Source of the DNA: Synaphobranchus kaupii
Taxonomy: Eukaryota; Chordata; Actinopteri; Anguilliformes; Synaphobranchidae
Reading direction: 5' to 3'
Assembly (NCBI GenBank): GCA_029718625.1
Contig: CM056378.1
Location: 61,527,027 to 61,591,026, forward strand
Length of the DNA: 64,000 bases
Shown here: piece by piece, positions 1 to 11,600 of the stretch
Numbering within the stretch: position 1 is the stretch's first letter
How the letters are laid out: every line of letters begins with the position of its first letter
Position numbers and translations under genes: made by a program
The notes under the pieces: model-generated
Told to the model about the DNA's origin: nothing
The model's database searches: none
The model's input: only the letters and a program-made list of their open reading frames with translations

Positions 1-408
1 TCGGTCAATGCCAGCAGATGCCTCTTTCCACCTCCAGAACGTATCCTCCTGGGTGACTCCATCATCAGACATGTTGCAATCCCAAACGGCATTTCATATT
101 CGTTTTCAGGCGCAACAGTTTCTGATATAGCTAAACAAATTCCAGCCGTCATCAAACGCTATCCGTCTGCCCATACAATCATTATACATGCTGGAACAAA
201 TGACATCAGATACGGTCAATCAAGCAAACTCCGTCATGATTTCGAAGCCATCGCAACACAAATTGAGAACCTCTGTAAAATTTGCATTTTTTCTGGACTA
301 ATCCCCACCCTCTGTTATACCTCAGAATGCTTCAGCCGAATTTACAGCACTGACCAATGGTTACGCCACTTCAGTTCAGCATACGGATACGGATTAATTA
401 GCCACTTT

Positions 409-2404
409 AAGTGTTTCCCACAGGATTTTGTGAGACTGTGGTGGGTGGACCTCGGACCCTCTAGGGGGGTCCGGGGGCATGCTCCCCCGGAAGAATATTT
501 TGTACATTTTAAAGTTAAAACTTAAATGCATCAATCTAGTGCACTTTGAGAGCAAAATTAAGAGGCTAGATCTATGAAGAACTATGTGCTCTTGTAAACA
601 ATTTTGTGCTCTAGTAAACAATTTAATCATAAACACATTGGTTGTATAGATATGAATGGTAATGACACGGCAAAAAAGTCACACCCACAAAGCGGAGTTT
701 AACGCAGTTCACAATGGTCAAAACACAAAAATCGACTAGAGCATACATTTGAGCCATCAAAGAAATGAAGCAAAAGTGGTTACCTGTGTTGAACTGGTTT
801 ATTTTTAAGAAAATAAAAAATATACTGGATGACGAGGGCACACACATCATATGTGAAAATAAGTGACCCTTTGCTGTCTTAATACAGATTTATTATCTAT
901 TATAGGTAGAGGACATGGTATTGATAATTCTCCCTACATCCCTATTGGCAAACTTTGCACCCTGAATTTGGACATTTAATTTTCCTGGGCTTTGAGAAAA
1001 ACAGTTCTAATGCCCTTCTGTAATTTAATTCCTCTGGGCTCGGCCCATTGATGGAGACCCTCAGGCAGGAAGCCAGGTGCTCCCCTTGCAGCCTGTTACG
1101 AAGGTCTGATTTGACCTGAAAATGAAGGTAACTACAATTAGTCAAATGAATGAAAATAAAAGGTGCATTTGGAGCACAACGTTTGTACTCTTCTTTTAGT
1201 TAAGAAGATTATGCAGTTTATCATGTAAGTGCGATGTGTTCAAAGTTTGGAAGCTTTCTCTTCTGCTACAAAGAAACAAGTAACGTTAAAATTCCACTGT
1301 TACTCCAGTTTATTTCTTGACAAAAGCCTATGAATAATCTGTTTGGCTATTGACTTGCCATCTAACTGTGCTAGCTATCTTGGCTAGCTACCTCTGTATC
1401 TGAAAATCAAGGGTACAAACATTAAGCTTAAAACAGTAGCGTTACTTCAACTTGATTTAACATTACAAATAGCCTAACGTTACTTGATGAGCCAACTTGC
1501 TACTCAGATGCTGAAAATAATTTAACATTAACGTTAGCGATACCCGTAACGTTAGCTAGGCTGTTACACTGAGTGCGTTTACATGCACACTAATACGCCG
1601 ATCATAACCCGATAATGGTAATAATGTGATTATTAAATTTTGTATTATTGGCATAAACCGACAATTCCCAATAATCGGGTTTCTCATGGTCATGTAAACG
1701 CACTCACGTTACAACAACTATTTCTCCATCTTGCTAACGTCAGGTCGTCAGCTATCTAGCTAGGGTATCGTTCATGTTAGTTAACGTTAGCTAGCTAGCT
1801 AGTAGTTACGTTGTCAGAGCCGCTGGTAATAACGTTAACGTTAGCTAGATATAACGTTACATACATTATACATTGTTTTTCACGACAGGCAGCCTGATAT
1901 GTCAGTCATAAGCGAGGAGACTGACAGCTAACGTCGTTGGCTAACGTTAACGTTACCTAACTTAGCTAACGTTACCTAACTTAGCTAACGTTAGACTAAC
2001 ATTAATTATCAATGATAACTTCTGAAGTAACGTTATATGTTTGCTGTCGTACATTGATAGCTAATGATAAAATTGTGTTTGGACTAGTGGATAACTGCAG
2101 TGGATACTATAACGTTAGTTAACGTTACTTACCTCAAACGATGTTGTCCTCAAAATGCCAGTTGGTGTCTCGGATGCAGCCAGGAATGTTCCAGTGCGTG
2201 TGTGAGCGTGCGCGCGTGCGTGAGTGTGCGCACGTGCAGCAGTGAGAGATGCTTTGCTGAAGCAACGGCGCAAAACACAACGTTAGAGATCTTTTATGTT
2301 ATTATGCGAAGTGTAAAAATATTTTCGGTTCATTATGAAACTGTGGCGGGACAAATTAGACTATGGCGGGCCGCCACAGTCTAGGTAATTAATGGGAAAC
2401 ACTG
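409..2404. mobile_element. hAT-like non-autonomous DNA transposon in LINE ORF1
   Basis: Terminal inverted repeats AGTGTTTCCCA (left) and TGGGAAACACTG (right) match the common CAGTGTTTCCC end of fish hAT elements. Flanks CACTTTAA (403-410) and CACTTTGA (2405-2412) look like an 8-bp target duplication with one mismatch, with one or two bases lost at the left junction. Removing the element restores the LINE reading frame. No transposase is visible inside; the interior is AACGTTAGC-rich spacer plus one MITE. Confidence 0.75.
1571..1705. mobile_element. Short MITE with 15-bp inverted ends
   Basis: GAGTGCGTTTACATG at the left is the exact reverse complement of CATGTAAACGCACTC at the right, and ATAATCGGG/CCCGATAAT-type segments inside also pair. 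At 135 bp with no ORF this is a typical palindromic MITE, nested in the hAT-like element. I could not identify a clear target duplication. Confidence 0.7.
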
Positions 2405-2596
2405 CACTTTGATTCTTTCTGGAAAGTAAATGATCTCTACAAACCCGACAGACTCCACCCCAGTGATAACAGACTTTCAGTTCTTTCAGCCAACTTCTCA
2501 CGTCATCTATCCAACCTTATAAATTGACGTTCCCCTGTTAGGAATTCCGTCGTATTTAGTGGGCTTCCCTCCTCTTCCACCTTTAGTTATAATGTT

Positions 2597-5500
2597 GTGG
2601 CTTTTACCTGTACTTCTAATGCAGCGGCCCCTACCTATAGCTCTAATGCTATGGCCCCTGCCTATAGTTCTATTACTGCAGCCCCTGCTTATAGTTGTAA
2701 TGCTGTAACTACTGAATCAATCCCGACCTTGATTTCCACCAGACGTGTTTCGATAAGCAAAGGCTCTTCACAATTTTGCAACGTTAGAAACCCAACTAAT
2801 ATTTTAACTGTACCTAGACAGATACTTTTGCAACCAGACATGTCTTTAACTAATATGGCTTTATTGAATGTAGGAGCTCTTACCACTTAGACCTTCACAA
2901 TCAATGATTGTATCTCTGAAATGAAATTAGACTTCCTGTTTCTTGTCGAAACCTGGCTCACCTCGGATGGTGCGGCGGTCCTCATCGAGGCCTGTCCTCC
3001 AAATTATAGTTTCTTTCATTCTACCAGACAAGGGAAACGAGGGAGTGGAATAGCCACTATCTTCTCAAACAAGCATAGTCATACTAGGGTCAGTTTTGGT
3101 GATTTCTCCTCATTTGAATACATTGCTTTTACTCTGCAGGCTAAACCAGCTATACTCCTACTTACACTATATCGCCCTCCAAAACTATGGACAGGCTTTC
3201 TTGATCAGTTTTCTGAACTCATGTCGCTTATTATGACTAGCTACGATCAAATAATTGTAAATGGCAATTTTAACATTCAAGTTAATAAGAAGTCTGATGC
3301 CAGAGCCAAAAAGTTCCTTCAAATTCTAGACAGTCTAGAGTTAAAGCAGCATGTTACCCACTCCACCCACAAACTTGGCAACACCCTTGACCTAGTTATT
3401 TCTAGAGGAATTACTGTCACCAATGTATTAGTGAATGATATCGGTTTGTCAGATCATTGTTGTGTGTACTTTAATGTTTTACTAAATGCCACAACAAATT
3501 ATCCTGAAACTACAATTAAAAAATGGTACCTGGATACCAGGACAGAGCAGCAGTTTGTCAAGCTAACAGGCTCCATAGATCCTAATATCTTTAATAATTC
3601 AACCAACGAAATGGTGGAAGCCTTCAACAGTGAACTGAGTGGCATACTTGACAGAATAGCTCCAATAAAGACTAAAAAGAGATCTATTAACAAGGTGACA
3701 CCATGGATGAACAACACTATTAGTGACCTTAAAAGATCCTGTAGGAAAGCAGAAAGAACATGGAGGAAAACTAAGCTCCACATTCACCATGCCATTCTAA
3801 AATAAAAAATTGCTACTTATAACAAGGCTGTCAGCCAGGAGCGCAGGAACCACTTCTCTAAAATTATTGCGGAGAACAATGGAAACACCAGAGTCTTATT
3901 CTCCACCATTGATAAATTATATAATCCTACCCCATTCAACCCACTCGGTCAGGCCTCTACTTCTAAATGTGAAGAATTTGCAACTTTTTTCAGGGATAAA
4001 GTTACCTCCATAAGGGCGGACATTGCTAGTTCAACTAACACGGTTGATGCTGCACCCAGATACTGTCTTCTAAACTGCGATCCTTTACACCTGTAACACA
4101 AGGTGAACTCAGCAAATTTGTAGCTCAGACCAGCTCCTCAACCTGTGCTCTAGATCCGGTCCCCAGCGCATTCCTTAAGAATATCTATGATAGTGTGGCC
4201 CCCCACATTCTTAAAATAATAAATACCTCTTCAGAATTAAGTATATTTCCTATGTCTTTTAAGACTGCTGTCGTGAAGCCCCTACTCAAAAAGTCAAATC
4301 TAGATAATACTATCCTTAATAACTACAGGCCTATATCTAACCTGCCATTCATAAGCAAAGTACTTGAAAAAGTAGTTTTTAACCAACTCAACACCTTCCT
4401 CAAAGACAACAATATTCTTCAGAAATTTCAGTCAGGCTTCAGATCGAATCATACCACCGAAACAGCCTTAGTAAAGATAGTGAACAATCGTAGGCTTGCC
4501 AACTCGAGTGTCAATCCTTATTGTTTTAGATTTGAGTGCTGCTTTCGACACCATTGATCATAATATTTTGATTCATCGCCTTGAGAAGTGTGTTGGCCTC
4601 TCTGATAGCGCTTTAGAGTTTTGGAAGAGAATTTTATGTTAGTTTGGCAGATCACGCGTCTGCAAAGCATGACCTACCTACCTTTTGGTGTAGCCCAAGG
4701 GAGCTGTCTCGGTCCTATTCTCTCTGTATATGCTCCCCTTAGGAAATGTTATTGCTCAACATAATGTTAACTACCACAGTTATGCAGATGATATTCAGCT
4801 TTATATTTCTGTTGAGCCATCAGAACCTGACTGCCTCTGCTCCCTAATCGCCTGTTTGGCCAATAAATCAATGGATGAGCAACAACTTTTTAAAACTAAA
4901 TGAGGATAAAACAGAGATACTTTTGCTGGGACCAAAACCAAAGAGGGATGACCTTGCTAGTAAACTCGGGAGCTTAGCACACCTGATCAAACCACAAGTA
5001 AGAAATCTAGGTGTCATCTTAGACTTAGATCTTAGTTTTAAACCTCATTTTAACAAAGTGACCCAGACAGCTTTTTTCCACCTGAGAAATATTGCCAAAG
5101 TATGGCCATTCTTAACGCAACAGGACGTTGGAAAACTAATTCATGCTTTCGTCACTAGTAGGTTAGATTATTGTAATGCACTATTCACTGGTCTCCCAAA
5201 AAAATCCTTAAGGAAATTACAACACATTCAGAATTCTGCCGCTAGGCTTTTAACTAAGACTAAAAAGAGAGAGCATATCACTCCCATTTTAGCCGAATTG
5301 CACTGGCTTCCTGTTTCTTTTAGAATTGATTTTAAAGTTATTTTAATTACTTACAAAGCTCTTAATAATTTAGCACCGACATACATCTCTGACCTTTTCA
5401 TCTCTTACCATCCAAAAAAGGCCATTAGATCCACTGATGCTAGCCTTCTAGTGGTACCTAGGGTGCTCCATATACGAAGTGGGGAAGCTGCCTTTATGCA

Positions 5501-5612
5501 TTATGCACCTAAACTGTGGAATGCCCTGCCCTTAGACATCAAACAAGCAAGCTCAATATTTTTAAGAAGTAGCTTAAAACTTACCTTTACTGTAAAGCTT
5601 TTAATTAACTGA
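2597..5612 (+). pseudogene. LINE ORF2 endonuclease-reverse transcriptase, frameshifted
   Basis: The polyprotein is readable in pieces. Endonuclease at about 2860-3480: LVETWLTSDGA, then GNFNIQ where GDFN is usual, then LSDHCC with the catalytic SDH. Connecting region 3480-4100. Reverse transcriptase 4190-4860: NNYRPISNLPFISKVLEK, FQSGFRSNHTTETALVK, a DLSAAFDTIDHN-type block reached by a frameshift, and [10 protein letters not shown] around 4775-4805. C-terminal thumb region 4875-5612. In-frame stops occur at 2888 and 3803, with frame changes near 4080, 4490, 4640, 4700 and 4860. It would have nicked DNA and copied LINE RNA; this copy is dead. Confidence 0.85.
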
Positions 5613-5830
5613 TTCCATCTTATGTTTATCCCCTGTGTCTTGTGTTTTTATGTGTTTTAATGATTGTTTTACTTCATTTTCTTTTAGATTTTATTTTTAT
5701 ACTACTCTTTGTAACTTTTTTCGCTGTATTTATTTGATGTTTTTATTTCTTGTTTTATACTTTGCATGTAAAGCACTTTGAGCTTTTTTATGTATGAAAG
5801 GTGCTATATAAATAAAATGTATTATTATTA
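5613..5830 (+). repeat. LINE 3' untranslated tail
   Basis: T-rich 3' UTR ending in the L2-like tail with AAAGGTGCTATATAAATAAA and then ATT trinucleotides. Such tails are also recognised in trans by SINEs. Confidence 0.75.
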
Positions 5831-5996
5831 TCATATTATTATTATTATTATTTATTTCATTGCTTATTTATTTATTTCATTGCATATTATTTAATTCATT
5901 GCATGTTTAATTCATTACATATTCATTTATTTAATTGCTTATTTATTTATTTCATTGTATATTTAATTGCCTATTTATTTATTTAATTTTGTCACA
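5821..5996. repeat. ATT / ATTT microsatellite grading into AT-rich repeat
   Basis: ATT repeats pass into imperfect TTTATTTCATTGC(A/T)TAT units repeated about five times, probably expanded from the LINE tail. Confidence 0.8.
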
Positions 5997-7318
5997 TTTG
6001 ATCTTCCATAGTTCTGGGGTAAAACGGAGGCAAAGAAGTCACGGGCCGTGACCGAATCAGCACTCTTCCTAGCCTTGGTGAGTAGATAGGGCGAGAAAGT
6101 CGTAGAGTATGCAAAACTTTTTCAAATTGCAGTATACTTCAAACACCTGCTTACGACACTTCCACAGTGCGGTTGGAAAGTAGTATGGTGGATATTTTTT
6201 GCGGACTGCTAAACAGTGCACATTAATCAGCACACTTCTGCCAGTGCACGGTACACAGGAGACAGGGCACAGAAGACAGGGCTCTGATTCGGACACAGCC
6301 GTAGAGTCAAATTGCAGTAAACTTCAAATACTCGGATGACACACTTACTTCCGGAGTTTCGCTGAGTACATTCGGGAGCACACTTTTCAAGAAGTACACA
6401 AACATTTTGGTCACATAAATATGACGTGAGCTTCGTTTAAAAAAAATGTTCAGCTTCGCTGAAGTTTTATTTCAAATACAACAAAAACAACACGTGACAT
6501 GGCAGCGCAAGAGTGGGCGCAGGGTTGACAGATCTTGTAAGGCTTTCCAGCCAAATGGCGACTCAAAACTAGTTCAAATTATAGGCTATTTTTAACCGAA
6601 ACCAACGTATTTTAAAAAGAAAATAATCACGTGTTTACTTTTTAAAATAAGCGCGTGCTTTGCGACTTTGAATTTTTAGCCGTGACTGCACTTTTAAAGT
6701 ATCCCAATTTAGCTGTAAAACCGCGGACATGGCAACACTGGTCTTATGACCTGCTTGCGGTTGGAAAATAGTATGACGGATATTTTTCGCGGACTGCTAA
6801 ACAGTGCACATTAAACAGCACATTTCTTCCAGTGCACTGTACGCAGGAGCCAGGGCGCAGTAGATAGGTTTCGATTCGGACACAGCCACAGCTTCAGCAA
6901 GCGTCATTGCGTGCGCGCACTCGTGCGGACTCGCCACCGGGGATACAAATTCTGACGGGGAACAAATTTCGGCAGAACACCTAAACAGGCGTTCAATGGG
7001 ACTTCAACTTTACCTCCCTATATCCATTAAAGCGAAATTGAATAAACTTCCCCGATTATATTTTTTAAACTCGATTAACGATTCATATCAAAAGCAGATT
7101 GTGAAAATATGTAGCCTATAAAAATTTCTTTTTGGCAAATGTAATTTTAGTAACTTAAAATAGGCTAATAGGCTACTAACGTTACCAAAACAGTTTCACA
7201 AACTGCGACACATAATGATCACACAAAAAGTGATCGATTAGGTTTTCTTGGGTTGTCAAATCAGCTTGGCTTATCAGCTTGGCTTTCTCCATTTAATTAT
7301 ATAATTCAATGATACATA
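5997..7318. repeat. Unknown sequence with a ~130-bp direct duplication
   Basis: No gene is supported here. The segment at 6168-6300 recurs in the same orientation at 6757-6893; both contain GCGGACTGCTAAACAGTGCA and end in GATTCGGACACAGCC. The rest is AT-rich and lacks any recognised motif. It may be part of an unclassified transposon. Confidence 0.6.
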
Positions 7319-7320
7319 TA

Positions 7321-8403
7321 CAGTGCCCTCCACGATTATTGGCACCCCTGGTAAAGATGAGTAAAACGGGTTATAAAATATTCACCGTTTGGTGAATTAG
7401 CTTACACTGAAAGAGTGAGAAAAATCCAACCTTTAATGGAGGTTAATTTATTATGAGAAAAAAAAATCCCTCATAATTTATATATAGAATAAAGTAATCA
7501 TTTTGGTCGCATATCCATGACTTCCTGATGTCTGTGACCCAACAACATCAAAAGACTCTAGATATATTATTCTCTGGTGCTCTTACAAGCGATAATATAA
7601 CGGTTCTGCATTTGAATGGATCTCTATGGGAATTGGGGGGTGGGACTAGATTTAGCTGTAAATTACACTGGAACAGTATGGAACACATGGTTGGCTAAAT
7701 GGCTCTAAGTCATCAAGGGTCTGACGTATCAGACAAGCCTTAAACCATCACTCTGCTGCCAGAAATACATTAGATATGGATGGATAACTTGAAGGGTTTC
7801 TTCTCCTGACTTATTTTTCCATAGAGTTCAATAGGAAAATGTGTCAGGAGAAACAACCGTTAAATTGATCCATCCATATCTACTGCATATCTGGCAGCAG
7901 AGCGATGGTTTGAGGCTCGTTTGATACCTCAGACCATTGATGACTTACAGCCATTTTACCAACCATGTATTCCATACTGTTCCAGCATAATTTACAGCTA
8001 AATCTAGTCCCACCCCCCAATTCCCATAGAGATCCATTCAAATGCAGAGACGTTATAGTATCGCTTGCAAGAGTACCAGAAAATAAGATATCAAGAGTCT
8101 TTGGATGTTGTTGGGTCACAGACATCAGGAAGTCATGGCATGCAAAGGAAATGCGACCAAATATTAAAAATTATTACTTTATTCTATATATAAATGCAGG
8201 GGTGCCAATAATTGTGGCACACATGGTTTTGTTAAAAATAATAATTTCTTGATGAGGGATTATTTTTCTCATAATAAATTTAGTTCAATTAAAGGTTGGA
8301 TTTAGATTCAGTGTGAGATTAAGCTAATTCACCAAACGGTGACTTTTTTATAACCCTTTTTACTCATCTTTACCAGTGGTGCCAATAATAGTGGAGGGCA
8401 CTG
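7321..8403. mobile_element. Non-autonomous Tc1-like transposon upstream of PPIL1
   Basis: Flanked by TA (7319-7320 and 8404-8405). The terminal inverted repeats CAGTGCCCTCCACGATTATT and their complement ...AATAGTGGAGGGCACTG continue for over 45 bp (GGCACCCCTGGTAAAGATGAG). The 1083-bp element has no transposase; its interior is a long inverted repeat. It ends 224 bp before the PPIL1 start codon. Confidence 0.9.
7497..8165. repeat. Foldback repeat, founder-type copy (two ~290-bp arms)
   Basis: The left arm (about 7500-7790) is the reverse complement of the right arm (about 7860-8160). Landmarks are CATGACTTCCTGATGTCTGT, CCCAATTCCCATAGAGATC and CATATCTGGCAGCAGAG. Whole or partial arms recur at 31680-31965, 38241-38360, 40274-40435, 57215-57600, 57709-57900 and 58943-59310, so this is a dispersed family. 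Confidence 0.85.
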
Positions 8404-8405
8404 TA

Positions 8406-8626
8406 CATGCGATATCATATCATGTTCACCGTTTCGGTGAACAATTTGTTATTGCTATTGGAGAAGGTCGGGAACTATTCAATCCAATCACCATGAATCT
8501 ACACGGACCTAAGTGGTGTAGGAACTCCGCGCGTGGCGCGCTTGAGTTTTATTCTTGTGAAATTGAATCAACGTTAGCCGAGAAGTTGACCTGTGCTGCA
8601 GCCAGATTAATTAGATAACTAATAAT
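8406..8626 (+). promoter_or_regulatory. Presumed PPIL1 promoter and 5' UTR
   Basis: The 221 bp between the Tc1-like element and the PPIL1 ATG hold a CCAAT-like box (about 8482), a GC-rich CCGCGCGTGGCGCGC core near 8529 and no clear TATA box, as expected for a housekeeping promoter. Position is the main evidence; the transcription start site cannot be read from sequence. Confidence 0.45.
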
Positions 8627-8688
8627 ATGAACAAGTCTGGAATTCCACCTGATTCGTGGCAGCCACCCACTGTGTCACTAGAGACAAC
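8627..8688 (+). CDS. ppil1: PPIL1 exon 1 (20 codons plus two bases)
   Basis: Starts with ATG and encodes [20 protein letters not shown] plus the first two bases of a Thr codon, then a consensus donor GTAAGT at 8689. IPPDSWQPP is characteristic of the PPIL1 N-terminus. The exon is too short for an ORF scan and was found by searching for the missing N-terminus of exon 2. The base before exon 2's ATG (A at 33630) completes the codon, so the phase fits. Confidence 0.95.
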
Positions 8689-11600
8689 GTAAGTGAACAA
8701 TAACTCGACAATTTTAGTCCAAGATTGTTTAAAACGTTCTCATAGCCACGCATCTTTGTTGGCCATGCTTTTTGCGTCAAAGGTAACGTTATCATAAAAT
8801 TTCTTCTTACCGTGAAAATCGACTACCTGTTTACAATTTCGGACCGATGTTAACGTAAATCTATCACCACGGCGGCACTTTCGCCACAAGTCAGCAATTA
8901 TATCGGGAAATGCCCTCTTAAAACAAAAGAATAAATAAAATAAAAGGGCTATGCTATTACTGCATATCAGTTATTGCCAAAGCTGCATCATAGCCATCAT
9001 AGCGCGGAGCTTTCAAAACCATAACGGCGCGGAAACCCTTTAAAAAAAAAAACTAAATAAAAACCGTAGGCTGCACATAGCCTAGCCTATGGCTATGATA
9101 ACTGTATGGACGAAACAGTCCACTTTTTAGTAAAACTCAAAAGTAAGCTAAAAATATCCAGGTGAGCACAAGTGGCTTACACTAGACTAAGCCTACTAGT
9201 TCACTATTTTTAATACGCTCTTTTTTCTCTTAGTATAAACTTCGAAGTATTTTTTTATTATTATTATCGTTTATTTATATATGTATTTTAGTACACGCTG
9301 AAATATGCCTTTCTGAAGTGTGTCTCTGTGGCTCAGTGAGTAGGTAGTCGCTCCCATTCCTCTTGTCTGTAGCCTGCCGTAGACCTACACGTTCTTGTAT
9401 TTTTTAAATTTATTTGGTAGGCCTATTTAGGCTAGTCTGTAGCGATTTGAGTAGGCTACCTATAATATGCCCTGTTGGGATTCTCTCCTGGATTCTATGA
9501 CCTAGTGATGCTGGGATGTCTTTCATGAAATCAATTTATAGCTAACTAGCCTACTAGCTACTTGATAAAACAGTAGGTTGAGGGAACAAGGCGGACCCTA
9601 CAAAGGTTTATAAGTAGCCTAGAGTACACTTTCTTAAAATAAGTGTGAAAGCTTTTCAGATTTATTTGACAGCCTGGAGACAAGAGGAATGGGAGCGAGT
9701 CATGCGACAAAAGGTCAGATGCGAACATAGGCCTCCAATGTCGCGGGTAGGAAAGATTACGGAGCAGGCTACCTACTCACTGAGCCACAGAGACACACTA
9801 CAGAAAGCCATATTTCGGCGTGTACTAAAATAAATATATAAATAAACAATATAAAAAATAAAAAAAACTTTAAATTTTATACTTACAGAAAAAAGAGCGT
9901 ATTAAAAATTTTGAACTAGTGGGCTTAGTCTAGTGTAAGCCACTTGTGCTCACCTGTTATCATAACCATAGACTAGGCTATGTGTAGACTACGGTTTTTA
10001 TTTAGTTTTTTTTAAAGGGTTTCCGCGATGTTAATAGTTTTGAAAGCACCGCGCTATGATGGCTATGATTGTGCAGTGTGAGCATGTGTCTGAGTCAGTG
10101 GTGGCTGCTGACCAGCATTTTTGGTGAAGCAAACCCACAATTTTTTTTCTACCTGTGAAAATCGAACCCCTGCTTTACCTGTTGAGCTAGACCATTTTTG
10201 GGTTGTTTAACATTGACCACGTCAACTGACCAGCTGTAGGCAGAAAGACCTGGTGGCCATTTAAAACAGGTTTATATTGCTTGACAACTCATCACTATGG
10301 CTGTACCATTTAAATTGAGCTGCCTTCTCTCAAATGAATAACACCAGATAGAATACAATGACAAGTAGTTATGTACACATTCATTTATTAGCAGCCAAAT
10401 AATTTAATCACCTATGCATATTCAATAGATAAATACTCAAATCCACCTGCACCGTAGCTGAAATAGCTTCGTTCAGATCATTTTGAATCGTCTTATGCCC
10501 TATTCTCTGGAGTAGTATTACCTGGGGACCTCATGTGATTTGTGGAGGTCGTCTGTGATCTTAATCCCGAGCAAATCTGCATTTCCGTAATTTGTAAAGT
10601 CAAAATTCCCCACCGTAAATTACCTACCATATTTCGCACAAAACCGGTCATCTGATAATATTAGTCCTGTGTGAATCGGCATCTCAGTAATTTGGTGATA
10701 TTTTTTTCCCCAGCAAGGATTCCTTGTTTTTTCCTCGCTTTTTTCTTCATCTTTCCAAGTTGAGATTTATGGAGGCTGCGGTGGAAATTATTATTGCTAA
10801 TTCTGACATTTTGGGTGCGATTCTTATACCAAAACTAAGTATTTAAATGTTACTGCTGAATTTAATGTGACTGAATTGAAAGGAATTGTAGCCTATTCGA
10901 CTCTAGCCAGCTTCAATTCAACACACCAATTTGCATACGCTGTGCAAATGTGCAGAAAACCTGAGAATATGGAAGTAGCCTATAGAAATGTTACGTTTCA
11001 TTCGTACCCGTTGATAATCCCTGGGATTTCATAAGTAAATTTGAGTGAAATACTGACTGCGTTTATCCCGTGCGAATGCGCCACGTGAAACTCGTCGGGG
11101 GATAATTCCTAAATCATATGAGTTCACCAGGTAGCCTAATACCCTAGTCCAGTGCGAATAGGCCATTTGACATCCCGTAGAACACAGAGGGCGACCTGAA
11201 CGTCATCATAGCGGGAAGGAAGCTCAGTCAACTCTCCGCTCTGTTATCCCAATTTTCACTCTCGTTATTCACCTAAATGCCAGCTCACGACGACCCAAGA
11301 ATCGCATCGATCAACCTCTCAGGAATGTCACGGTTTTCCGCACTAACGTTATTTTGTTATGCGTGCACCTTCATCAATAAAATGATCATTCTCAGACTCA
11401 ATTCGCACGGTTACACTACTGTCATGCTTCTTCGATTTTACATTAATTTTAACAGACCTGAATTACGTAGCCTAAATAATGAAAGCCATCTCTCGCAAAC
11501 ATTGAACATCTCCTGTAGCAACACACTTGGATAAAAAAGAATAGGCTTTCCTTTAAACAACACACATGGCCAGCAATACATGCGATTCCGTTAGCAAGCT

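Larger units (their letters stand above)
1..2527 (+). pseudogene. LINE ORF1 with GDSL/SGNH esterase-like domain, split in two
   Basis: Frame 1 from base 1 reads an SGNH-hydrolase-like sequence: LGDSIIRH (block I, nucleophile Ser) and IIIHAGTNDIR (block III, GTND), ending at ...YGLISHF near 408. After the insertion, the frame resumes at 2405 with HFDSFWKVNDLYKPDRLHPS, which carries the block V D-x-x-H signature, and stops at 2525-2527. The open frame before the insertion and the exact resumption after it show one ORF1 cut by a transposon. Esterase-type ORF1 proteins are known from CR1/L2-group LINEs and are thought to act in RNP or membrane association. The start codon is outside the window. 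Confidence 0.75.
1..5830 (+). mobile_element. L2-clade LINE, decayed, interrupted by a hAT-like insertion
   Basis: Order along the plus strand: GDSL/SGNH esterase-like ORF1 (cut by the insertion at 409-2404), apurinic-type endonuclease, reverse transcriptase, then a 3' tail. The tail has the phrases common to fish L2 elements (AAAGCACTTTGAGC, then GGTGCTATATAAATAAA) followed by ATT repeats. Multiple stops and frameshifts make it non-functional. The 5' end lies outside the window. Clade assignment rests on the ORF1 esterase, the endonuclease/RT style and the tail; I did not run a phylogeny. Confidence 0.85.
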
